From assembly GCA_020355105.1 (NCBI GenBank), contig CP070658.1, forward strand, positions 1,646,531 through 1,656,006: 9,476 bases of DNA, given 5' to 3'. This DNA is from Candidatus Thorarchaeota archaeon. Lineage in GTDB: Archaea > Asgardarchaeota > Thorarchaeia > Thorarchaeales > Thorarchaeaceae. The notes under the pieces were generated by a model, which was given only the letters and a program-made list of their open reading frames with translations, did no database searches and was not told where the DNA came from. Shown piece by piece: positions 1 to 5,124 of the stretch (position 1 is the stretch's first letter; each line of letters starts with the position of its first letter). Made by a program: the position numbers and the translations under genes.

Positions 1-2
1 AC

Positions 3-92
3 ATTCAGGTAGCTTTTTACGGAAGGACATTCGAGCAGGCTCTCGAGCCAGGGCAAGTCCTTCTGCCCTCTACGATGGTGATGTGTGCATGA
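3..92 (+). CDS. C-terminal end of an unidentified upstream protein (partial)
   Basis: An open frame enters from the left edge and ends at TGA 90-92. It reads as about 29 residues, ending in GQVLLPSTMVMCA. Its stop overlaps the proposed sucC start in an ATGA arrangement at 89-92, typical of translationally coupled genes, so it could be the last codons of a gene co-transcribed with sucCD. I do not recognise the protein. The stretch is short enough to be open by chance, and the sucC frame is itself open back to base 2, so the case rests on the ATGA overlap and the ordinary-looking codons. Confidence 0.45.
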   Translation: MQVAFYGRTFEQALEPGQVLLPSTMVMCA

Positions 93-1234
93 AGTTATTC
101 GAGCATGAGGCCAAAGATGTCTTTCGAGCCTTCGGGATGCCAACTCCCCCAGGTGGTGTGGCAAGAACACCCGAAGAGGCCAAGAAGCAAGCTGAGGAGG
201 TAGGAAAGCCAGTAGTTGTCAAGGCGCAGGTGCTTGCTGGGAAGAGAGGAAAGGCCGGAGGCGTGAAGTTAGCTGATAACCCTGAAGAAGCAAAGAAGCA
301 TGCTGAAGCAATACTCGCAATGCGCATCAATGATCTGCCTGTGGAGGCAGTTCTGGTGGAACAGAAGCTGGACATTCAACAAGAAATCTATGCGGGAGTA
401 ACAGTAGATCGAAATGAGCGCAAGTACGTTATCATAGGAAGTGCTGTAGGGGGCATGTCGATAGAGGAGCTCGCAGAGGAGAGCCCCGAGAAGATCATCA
501 AACAGTATGTTGATCCTGATATTGGTCTGCATCCCTTTGAGGCCAGAAGTATGGCCATTGCAATGGGATTCAGGGGGAAATACATCAATAAGCTCGCAGG
601 GTTCTTCCTCAAGTTGTGGGAGATTGTGAGAGCATATGACGTCGAACTCACAGAGATTAACCCTCTGATTCTGACAGCGGATGGCAGATTCCTGGCCGCA
701 GATGCGCGTTTGAACATAGACGACAATGCACTGTATCGTCACAGAAAGATGGTTGATGAACTCCAGAGAGAGCCTGTAGAACAGAATGAGAGAGAGCGGT
801 TGGCCACGCAAGAAGGAATGGCCTATGTGGAGCTCGACGGAGATATCGCGTGCATATGCAATGGAGCAGGCCTTACGATGGCAACATTGGATGCCGTGTA
901 CTTGTACGGTGGCAATGCCAGCACATTCTTGGATCTAGGCGGCGGAGCAAACGCAGAGAGGGTAGAGAAAGGCATCGAGGTTGCGATTAAGTACGACAAG
1001 GTGAAGGCCATCTTGATCAACATCATGGGCGGCATTACGAGATGTGATGAGGTAGCCAACGGCATTGTTTCAGCGAAACGTGATGGAAACATAACTGTCC
1101 CCTTTGTAATCAGAATGGTCGGAACAAACGAAAAGGAGGGGCAGGAGATTCTGGCAAAGGCAGGAATACCATTCTTGAAGACAATGGAAGAAGCGGCCCA
1201 GAAAGTAGTCAGTATTGTACAGGAGGGAGCATAG
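89..1234 (+). CDS. sucC: Succinyl-CoA synthetase (ADP-forming-type) beta subunit
   Basis: The beta subunit of succinyl-CoA synthetase carries the ATP-grasp nucleotide site and part of the phosphotransfer site. With the alpha subunit it interconverts succinyl-CoA plus ADP/Pi with succinate, CoA and ATP in the cytosol (citric acid cycle). The 381-residue protein matches the usual family length. Visible motifs in order are the nucleotide-binding KAQVLAGKRGKAGGVK (45-60), the metal-binding segment around EINPL (189-193), DARLNIDDNALYRH (205-218), CNGAGLTMATLD (257-268) and NIMGGITRCD (311-320, usually NIFGGI). I chose ATG 89 because a GGTGAT Shine-Dalgarno match at 77-82 lies six bases upstream and the product then begins MKLFEHEAK, as family members do. 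An in-frame GTG at 83 would add only two residues. The sucD start follows the stop directly, so the two subunits are almost certainly made from one message. ADP versus GDP preference cannot be read from the sequence. Confidence 0.96.
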   Translation: MKLFEHEAKDVFRAFGMPTPPGGVARTPEEAKKQAEEVGKPVVVKAQVLAGKRGKAGGVKLADNPEEAKKHAEAILAMRINDLPVEAVLVEQKLDIQQEIYAGVTVDRNERKYVIIGSAVGGMSIEELAEESPEKIIKQYVDPDIGLHPFEARSMAIAMGFRGKYINKLAGFFLKLWEIVRAYDVELTEINPLILTADGRFLAADARLNIDDNALYRHRKMVDELQREPVEQNERERLATQEGMAYVELDGDIACICNGAGLTMATLDAVYLYGGNASTFLDLGGGANAERVEKGIEVAIKYDKVKAILINIMGGITRCDEVANGIVSAKRDGNITVPFVIRMVGTNEKEGQEILAKAGIPFLKTMEEAAQKVVSIVQEGA

Positions 1235-2104
1235 ATGGTCGTGTTGGTTGACAAAGACACTAGAGTTGTAGTGCAAGGAATCACTGGATCACAAGGCACC
1301 TTCCACTCAGAAGCAATGCTCAAGTATGGCACCAAGATTGTAGGAGGAGTCACTCCAGGCAAACTTGGAGCAGAAATACACGGGGTTCCTGTCTACGATA
1401 GTGTCATAGAAGCGAGGGAGGAGCAAGATGCCAACGCGTCTGTCATCTTCGTGCCGGCACCCTTCGCCGGAGATGCAGCCTTAGAGGCAATTGCGGCGGA
1501 CCTCAATCCTGTCGTCGTAATCACTGAGCATGTTCCAGTGCTTGATGAGATGCGATTGATACATGCAGCGAAACGAAAGGGAATCACAGTGATAGGACCC
1601 AACACCCCTGGAATAATCACTCCCAATGCTAAGCAGAAGCTGGGAATCATGCCGGGGCATGTATTCTCCGGTGGAAGAGTTGGTCTGATGTCACGTAGCG
1701 GCACGCTCACCTACGAGATTGCTGCAGGGATGACTGATGCAGGGATTGGAATCTCTACTGCGATAGGTCTCGGTGGTGACCCGTGTGTTGGACTGACAAC
1801 GATTGAGGCAGTGAAGATGTTCAACGATGATCCGGACACTGAAGCGCTCGTTCTGGTGGGTGAGATAGGTGGAGATGCAGAGGAGCGAGCAGCGGAGTAC
1901 ATGAAAAGGCATGTTGAGAAACCTGCTGTTGCATTCATAGCCGGACGGACTGCGCCTCCCGGAAAGAGAATGGGGCACGCCGGTGCCATCATCAGTGGAA
2001 GCACTGGTACTGCGGCAGCGAAGATAGAGGCCTTCAATGTCGCAGGAGTCCCTGTTGCGGAGAAACCAAGTGACGTGGCACGGCTTCTGAAGGAAGTCCT
2101 ATAG
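1235..2104 (+). CDS. sucD: Succinyl-CoA synthetase alpha subunit
   Basis: The alpha subunit binds CoA and carries the histidine that is phosphorylated during catalysis, working as a heteromer with SucC. The 289-residue product has normal length. It shows the CoA-binding Rossmann segment GITGSQGTFH (15-24) and VGGVTPGK (36-43), then TEHVPVLDEM (97-106), the conserved loop GPNTPGIITP (121-130), the ligase motif SRSGTLTYE (153-161), GEIGG (209-213) and the active-site histidine H248 in RMGHAGAIISG. The loop has Thr at 124 where E. coli SucD has Cys (GPNCPG). The ATG follows the sucC TAG with no gap, and a strong Shine-Dalgarno match GGAGG (1222-1226) lies inside the end of sucC, eight bases from the start. 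This places both genes in one operon with equal dosage. Confidence 0.97.
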   Translation: MVVLVDKDTRVVVQGITGSQGTFHSEAMLKYGTKIVGGVTPGKLGAEIHGVPVYDSVIEAREEQDANASVIFVPAPFAGDAALEAIAADLNPVVVITEHVPVLDEMRLIHAAKRKGITVIGPNTPGIITPNAKQKLGIMPGHVFSGGRVGLMSRSGTLTYEIAAGMTDAGIGISTAIGLGGDPCVGLTTIEAVKMFNDDPDTEALVLVGEIGGDAEERAAEYMKRHVEKPAVAFIAGRTAPPGKRMGHAGAIISGSTGTAAAKIEAFNVAGVPVAEKPSDVARLLKEVL

Positions 2105-2130
2105 TAATCGACAAGTGGAAAGAGCACAAG

Positions 2131-2138
2131 CTTTTAAA
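2131..2138 (+). promoter_or_regulatory. Probable TATA box for the L40e-tRNA-L38e unit
   Basis: The AT-rich octamer CTTTTAAA stands out in the 108-base gap between sucD and L40e and matches the archaeal YTTAWA-type TATA element. Transcription would begin about 25 bases downstream, near 2160, giving a leader of roughly 50 bases before the L40e start at 2213. That leader holds the L40e Shine-Dalgarno match GAGGT (2201-2205). The position relies on consensus alone; no start site is demonstrated. Confidence 0.6.
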
Positions 2139-2212
2139 ACACAACCCAGCAGGGAAGCGGGAGCGGGCTCACTGGAAACTATGTCCGTGATTCTTTGAAT
2201 GAGGTTCAAGAG

Positions 2213-2371
2213 ATGCCAGTTGCAGATATCGAGAAACGTAGACTTGCACAGCACTACTTGCTATACAAATCAGTATGTCGATACTGTGGTGCAACTAATC
2301 CGCTTAAGGCTAAGAAGTGCAGAAAGTGCGGGAACAAGGACCTCAGACCAAAGAGACGGTCAAAGAAGTAG
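2213..2371 (+). CDS. rpl40e: Large-subunit ribosomal protein L40e (eL40)
   Basis: This small zinc-ribbon protein of the archaeal and eukaryotic large ribosomal subunit is 52 residues long, the usual archaeal size. Its core is a CxxC-x10-CxxC zinc site, with Cys at 22, 25, 36 and 39 (CRYCGATN then CRKCGNKDLRPK), followed by a basic tail ending RRSKK. The start ATG is set by GAGGT at 2201-2205, seven bases upstream, and by the family-like N-terminus MPVADIEKRRLAQHYL. In eukaryotes this protein is made as a ubiquitin fusion; here it stands alone, as in other archaea. It is preceded by its own probable promoter and followed, four bases after the stop, by a tRNA gene, so the two are probably on one transcript. 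Confidence 0.95.
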   Translation: MPVADIEKRRLAQHYLLYKSVCRYCGATNPLKAKKCRKCGNKDLRPKRRSKK

Positions 2372-2375
2372 TCAT

Positions 2376-2453
2376 GGGCCGGTGGTCTAGCCCGGTTATG
2401 ACGTCGCTCTCACACAGCGAAGGTCGGGAGTTCGAATCTCCCCCGGCCCACCA
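2376..2453 (+). tRNA. tRNA-Val (anticodon CAC) with encoded CCA
   Basis: The sequence folds into a complete cloverleaf. The acceptor stem is GGGCCGG (2376-2382) with CCGGCCC (2443-2449), seven perfect pairs. The D arm has GTC (2385-2387) with GAC (2400-2402) and conserved G18G19 (2394-2395). The anticodon stem TCGCT/AGCGA is perfect, with loop CTCACAC placing anticodon CAC at 2411-2413, which reads the valine codon GTG. The T stem GGGAG/CTCCC carries loop TTCGAAT (2431-2437). Discriminator A73 is at 2450, and CCA is encoded at 2451-2453, so no CCA addition is needed for first maturation. A35, C36 and A73 fit valine identity. No intron interrupts the anticodon loop. Position 13 is U within UCUAG (11-15), and 54-55 are UU: likely sites for the TruD and Pus10 encoded further along. 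The gene lies between L40e and L38e, so its 5' end must be cut from a messenger-like precursor. Confidence 0.97.
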
Positions 2454-2486
2454 ACGCATCAATAGACCTCTATGAAGGACCCAACA

Positions 2487-2702
2487 ATGCCAAAACAGAT
2501 CTATGACGTGGAGAAGTTCCTCGAGATGAGCGAGGATGCCGTAGAATGCCGAGTGAAGCGAGGCGGTGAGAAAGTCAAGCTCAAGCTCAGAACGAGCAGA
2601 TATCTCTATACTATCATCCTCGAACCACAAGAGGCAGAGACCGTTCTCCAACAGGTGAAGTGTCAGATTGTTGAGGCCCGGCCGGGGGCCGAAGAGGATT
2701 AG
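2487..2702 (+). CDS. rpl38e: Large-subunit ribosomal protein L38e (eL38)
   Basis: This 71-residue protein matches eukaryotic-type L38e. It begins MPKQIYDVEKFLEMS, has a basic beta-strand segment GEKVKLKLRTSRYLYTIIL (27-45) with the family hallmark RxSRYLYT, and an acidic C-terminus. L38e binds 23S rRNA in the large subunit and is absent from bacteria and many Euryarchaeota. I chose ATG 2487 over the in-frame ATG 2472 because the former gives the family N-terminus, and the AAGGA just after ATG 2472 serves as a Shine-Dalgarno match about seven bases before 2487. The gene starts 33 bases after the tRNA CCA, so it is probably the third member of the L40e unit. Its TAG (2700-2702) overlaps the stop of the convergent nuclease gene. 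Confidence 0.9.
   Translation: MPKQIYDVEKFLEMSEDAVECRVKRGGEKVKLKLRTSRYLYTIILEPQEAETVLQQVKCQIVEARPGAEED
2675..2690. other. GC-rich inverted repeat at the convergent L38e/nuclease 3' ends
   Basis: GGCCC (2675-2679) pairs with GGGCC (2686-2690) around a six-base loop, giving a compact five-pair GC hairpin just before both stop codons. It would form in either transcript. No T-rich tract follows on either strand, so it does not look like a standard archaeal terminator. It could stall polymerase or protect 3' ends, or it may simply reflect codon choice in the L38e tail. Confidence 0.25.
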
Positions 2703-3964
2703 ATCTCCACTGTTTCGTTAACCTCAGGCACGTGTGCTTTTCTGCCCTTCTTCTGAAGAGTTTCCTCAAGCTTGTCGCACGACTCCGATTCTCCATGCAC
2801 AACGTAGAATTCTGGGTCACCCGGTATTCTTTGAAGAAGATTCAACATGCCTTTCGCATCCGAATGTGATGACAGGTGATGCATTCGAACGTCTGCATCG
2901 ACCTCGTAGGTCCGACCTCCAACTTTCACTTTGTTGGTGGCCAAAAGCTCCGCACCAGGAGTTCCCGGAATCTGAAAGCTGACCATGATGATTGTGTTCC
3001 TCGGGTCATCGTGTAGCATCTTGAAGTAGAGATGCGAGGCGCCTCCCTTCAGCATTCCAGCAGGAGATACAATTATCCCTCCGTTCTCGGCGGCTCTCTT
3101 GCGATCCCTGCTGTCTTGAATTGTGCGGCTTCTGCTCACTGCTCGACTGAAAGCTTGAGGATTCTGTAGATACTCGGGATGTCGAACGAGAATCTCATTC
3201 ACTTTTCGAGCCATTCCATCGACATAGATTGGGTACTTCTGCGGGATGTCATGGCGTTCGAGAATACACATGATTTCCTGACTGCGACCAACAGCGAAGG
3301 CAGGAATCAGAACTGTTCCTCCCCGTTCAAGCGTTTCAATCACCGAGTCAATCAGCGCCTCTTCGATTTCAGCCCGGTCAGGATTAGATCGACGTGCATA
3401 GGTACTCTCGGTAACGACCACATCATGTTTCGGGAGGTTCTTTCTTGCCCCAAGATTCAACTGGGACTCTATGGCGTTGAAATCGCCAGTGAAGAGGACT
3501 CGCGTCCCATCAACCCTAATTGAGACCATTGCGCTACCAGGAATGTGTCCTGCATTGAAAAGGGTCATCTCGAAGTGATGGCCTAAAGGTAGAGTTTCTT
3601 CGTATGCGGTAGCCTGACACTGTCTTCTTACGAGTGGAATATCATTCCGAGTGAATGGCAGCCTTCCCTTCGTGACATTGTACATATCTCGGAGTAGTAG
3701 CAGACTGAGGTCTCTAGTTGCCGGAGTACAGAAGAGTGAGGCCTCTGTCTTGGAGAGAATAAGGGGGATGCCTCCAGAGTGGTCTAAGTGGGCATGAGTC
3801 AGTGCAACACCCTGCAGATTTTCAAGAGGAACCGTGTCCGGAAACTTCGGAGGCTCTGTGAGTTTAGCGCCGTAGTCTACAAGCAAACTCTCGTCTATCT
3901 CTTCCATAAGAAAGCCGGCCCTACCGATTTCCCTGCATGAGCCTAAGAATGTGATTTGTGTCAT
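2699..3964 (-). CDS. Beta-CASP metallo-beta-lactamase ribonuclease, aCPSF2-like
   Basis: The 421-residue protein is a beta-CASP nuclease, the family of eukaryotic CPSF73 and bacterial RNase J, acting on RNA ends in the cytosol with two zinc ions. Metallo-beta-lactamase motifs are THAHLDH (56-62, ligands H57, H59, D61, H62), H140 in GHIPGS and D161 in TGDF. The beta-CASP domain follows, with motif A E186 in ESTYARR, the PAFAVGRSQE segment (221-230), motif B H367 in SSHSD and motif C H390 in VHGE, so all catalytic positions are present. Length and the immediate start of the lactamase fold (MTQITFLGSCREIGRAG) exclude aCPSF1, which carries N-terminal KH domains and is the archaeal termination factor. 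They also fit aCPSF2 better than archaeal RNase J. No good Shine-Dalgarno precedes the ATG (3962-3964), so the message may be leaderless or weakly translated. It is divergent from alba and convergent with L38e. Confidence 0.9.
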   Translation of the reverse strand: MTQITFLGSCREIGRAGFLMEEIDESLLVDYGAKLTEPPKFPDTVPLENLQGVALTHAHLDHSGGIPLILSKTEASLFCTPATRDLSLLLLRDMYNVTKGRLPFTRNDIPLVRRQCQATAYEETLPLGHHFEMTLFNAGHIPGSAMVSIRVDGTRVLFTGDFNAIESQLNLGARKNLPKHDVVVTESTYARRSNPDRAEIEEALIDSVIETLERGGTVLIPAFAVGRSQEIMCILERHDIPQKYPIYVDGMARKVNEILVRHPEYLQNPQAFSRAVSRSRTIQDSRDRKRAAENGGIIVSPAGMLKGGASHLYFKMLHDDPRNTIIMVSFQIPGTPGAELLATNKVKVGGRTYEVDADVRMHHLSSHSDAKGMLNLLQRIPGDPEFYVVHGESESCDKLEETLQKKGRKAHVPEVNETVEI

Positions 3965-4152
3965 CTATCTGAACGTCCACGCCCGCGCGTGCAGGCACAA
4001 AGAAAAGGCTTGTGTATTGTGACATCAGTTGGTCAGAATCTGCGTCTTTGGTGGGAAATGGCTCACCAGGGAATCGAAATCTATATCAGACGCGGACTGA
4101 TGCACTGCTGTGTATTATACCCTTACGAGCATCAGCAGGGGAGAGGCTTCGG
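3965..4152. other. Divergent intergenic region between the nuclease gene and alba
   Basis: This 188-base gap separates two genes transcribed away from each other and should hold both promoters. The alba side contains a TATA-like TATTATA (4113-4119) and the Shine-Dalgarno sequence. The nuclease side has only a weak T-rich candidate, around 4000-4010 when read on the minus strand. The plus-strand frame remains open upstream of the alba start to 4012, but that extension does not resemble Alba and is probably non-coding. The word CATCAG occurs twice (4023-4028, 4130-4135), and its complement CTGATG occurs at 4097-4102. I could not fold a tRNA or a C/D-box RNA here. Confidence 0.6.
4097..4135 (+). 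promoter_or_regulatory. Alba promoter: TATA box inside a symmetrical inverted repeat
   Basis: The TATA-like TATTATA at 4113-4119 lies about 35 bases before the alba GTG, giving an expected start near 4142 and a very short leader. Flanking it are CTGATGC (4097-4103) and GCATCAG (4129-4135), perfect seven-base inverted copies, each nine bases from the TATA element, so the dyad axis falls on its centre (4116). This arrangement would suit a dimeric regulator competing with TBP. The repeat is seen directly; its role as an operator is inference. Confidence 0.45.
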
Positions 4153-4464
4153 GTGACTGCGAAGAAGACTGACGAGACGTCGGATAAGAAAAGCCACGGC
4201 GACTCGGTGATCCTTGTTGGCAACAAGAACGTAATGTCGTATGTCCTAGCCTGCGTGACATTGTTTAACAAGGGGTCCAGCGAAGTTGTGATCAAGGCGC
4301 GTGGTAGACTGATTAGTCGGGCCGTTGATGTCGCCGAGATCACACGCCATAGATTCATTTCCGACCTTGAAGTCAAGAAGATAGAGATCGGTACAACCAC
4401 CGTCCAGACTGACAAGGGAAGCGATCTCAATGTTTCTACGATTGACATAACACTCTCTAGATGA
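4153..4464 (+). CDS. albA: Alba-family nucleic-acid-binding chromatin protein
   Basis: Alba is an abundant dimeric protein that coats archaeal DNA and also binds RNA. The 103-residue product aligns closely with Sulfolobus Alba: VILVGNKNVMSYVLACVTLFNKG (19-41), then VVIKARGRLISRAVDVAEITRHRF (45-68), a beta hairpin, and the terminal strand VSTIDITLSR (94-103). The start is GTG 4153, since no suitable ATG exists and the purine-rich Shine-Dalgarno GGGGAGAGG (4138-4146) ends six bases upstream. This gives a lysine-rich N-terminal tail of about 15 residues before the core. In the DNA-binding loop the Sulfolobus pair K16-K17 is replaced by N24-K25, so the lysine whose acetylation lowers DNA affinity in Sulfolobus is missing here. 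The dimer-dimer interface Phe (Sulfolobus F60) is retained as F68. A small repeat CTCTCT/AGAGAG spans the stop codon (4453-4469), without a T-tract. Confidence 0.93.
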   Translation: MTAKKTDETSDKKSHGDSVILVGNKNVMSYVLACVTLFNKGSSEVVIKARGRLISRAVDVAEITRHRFISDLEVKKIEIGTTTVQTDKGSDLNVSTIDITLSR

Positions 4465-4485
4465 GAGAGAAAGGCCAGTAGTGCT

Positions 4486-4527
4486 CCTCACCCGAGTCCA
4501 GCCATTGCTGGAGCTCTGGTTGTGAGG
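4486..4527 (+). promoter_or_regulatory. Predicted leader hairpin masking the next gene's Shine-Dalgarno site
   Basis: The 71-base alba-to-next-gene gap can fold into one long stem. CCTCAC (4486-4491) pairs with GTGAGG (4522-4527), CC (4492-4493) with GG (4518-4519), GAG (4494-4496) with CTC (4514-4516), and TCCAGC (4497-4502) with GCTGGA (4507-4512). This makes 17 pairs around a CATT loop, with single- or double-base bulges on the 3' side only. The outer 3' arm GTGAGG is the best ribosome-binding sequence for the gene starting at 4536, eight bases away, so the fold would hide it. It could equally be a processing or 3'-end structure for the alba message. Confidence 0.45.
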
Positions 4528-4535
4528 ATGAAGAG

Positions 4536-5123
4536 ATGAAACTACCAGTCTGTGTATTCGACCTAGAATCTGACATGCTCTGCCCCAACTGTCAGGAGAG
4601 GCTGGACAAAGGTGACCTGAACGATTTCGACGTGGAGTTCTCCAAATATATTTTGGAGAGGGTGAAGGAATACCCAGAACTGGAAGACCTAAACCTACTC
4701 AGAGCAGTAAGAACTAGTGGCCGTTTGATATTGGTGGTCAGGAAGAAGACCGAGGGAGTCCTGCAATCTGCAGAGGCACTCATGGATGAGATAAGGGAGT
4801 CATTTGGCGAAGTACTAATCTTTGAGTCGCCCGTGAAACTGAGAAGGATAGTCAGAAACCTGATTGAACCGGCCATTGAATTGGGAGTGAACAGCCTACA
4901 CCTTCCGGACGGGTTCAGAGAAAGCATCGTTATGCTCAGACCTGAGGACAGAGATCGAATACCTTACTCCAAAGAAGACCTCAGAGAGATTGTTTCCGCA
5001 GTGATGGGAGAATCTGTGCTGTTCCAGTACCAAGATGAACGCATAGAGAAGGATGAAACATCACAGGACGATGCTTTTGGAGAGAAGTTGAGGGAATTCT
5101 CTGTACGACGCCGAACTCGGTGA
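4536..5123 (+). CDS. Cys-rich N-terminus protein resembling archaeal NusA-like/KH proteins
   Basis: The 195-residue product begins MKLPVCVFDLESDMLCPNCQERLDKGDL, with Cys at 6, 16 and 19. This opening is typical of a small archaeal family often annotated as NusA-like or KH-domain transcription-elongation proteins; I recognise the family loosely, from memory of its opening and its LPDG-containing middle (VNSLHLPDGFRES, 118-130). Residues 60-98 have the alternating strand-helix-strand look of a KH-type unit (RLILVVRKKTEGVLQSAEALMDEIRESFGEVLIFES), but the GxxG loop that grips nucleic acid is not obvious. The last 30 residues are charged and probably disordered (EKDETSQDD, then RRRTR). The start is ATG 4536, eight bases after GTGAGG. 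It lies 71 bases downstream of alba and may share its transcript. Its TGA sits one base from the truD stop on the other strand. An RNA-binding role is inferred, not shown. Confidence 0.6.
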   Translation: MKLPVCVFDLESDMLCPNCQERLDKGDLNDFDVEFSKYILERVKEYPELEDLNLLRAVRTSGRLILVVRKKTEGVLQSAEALMDEIRESFGEVLIFESPVKLRRIVRNLIEPAIELGVNSLHLPDGFRESIVMLRPEDRDRIPYSKEDLREIVSAVMGESVLFQYQDERIEKDETSQDDAFGEKLREFSVRRRTR

Positions 5124-5124
5124 C

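Noticed and set aside
83..88. GTG 83 as the sucC start
   Set aside because: It adds only Met-Cys before the family-like MKLFEHEAK, and the GGTGAT ribosome site is well spaced for ATG 89 but overlaps GTG 83.
269..811. Long minus-strand open frame inside sucC
   Set aside because: It lies antisense to strongly conserved SucC codons, and its translation resembles no protein family and has a shadow-like composition.
823..1362. Minus-strand open frame spanning the sucC/sucD junction
   Set aside because: It is the antisense shadow of two certain genes, with no ribosome site or recognisable domain.
2181..2198. Five-codon frame (ATG to TGA) in the L40e leader
   Set aside because: It has no ribosome site of its own, and leader peptides of this kind are not expected for a ribosomal protein gene; chance is sufficient.
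2472..2486. Upstream ATG as the L38e start
   Set aside because: It adds MKDPT, absent from the family, and its own bases supply the ribosome site for ATG 2487.
2343..2651. Minus-strand frame reading through the tRNA gene
   Set aside because: The GGDSNSRPSL-type segment is the well-known artefact of translating a tRNA antisense; the cloverleaf on the plus strand is complete.
4050..4110. Possible tRNA or C/D-box RNA before alba
   Set aside because: The TCGAAA-like bases have no matching T stem, and the CTGATG words lack a proper C and D box pair at the right spacing.
4012..4152. N-terminal extension of Alba from GTG 4012
   Set aside because: The extra 47 residues do not resemble Alba and cover the likely promoter; GTG 4153 has a strong, well-spaced ribosome site.
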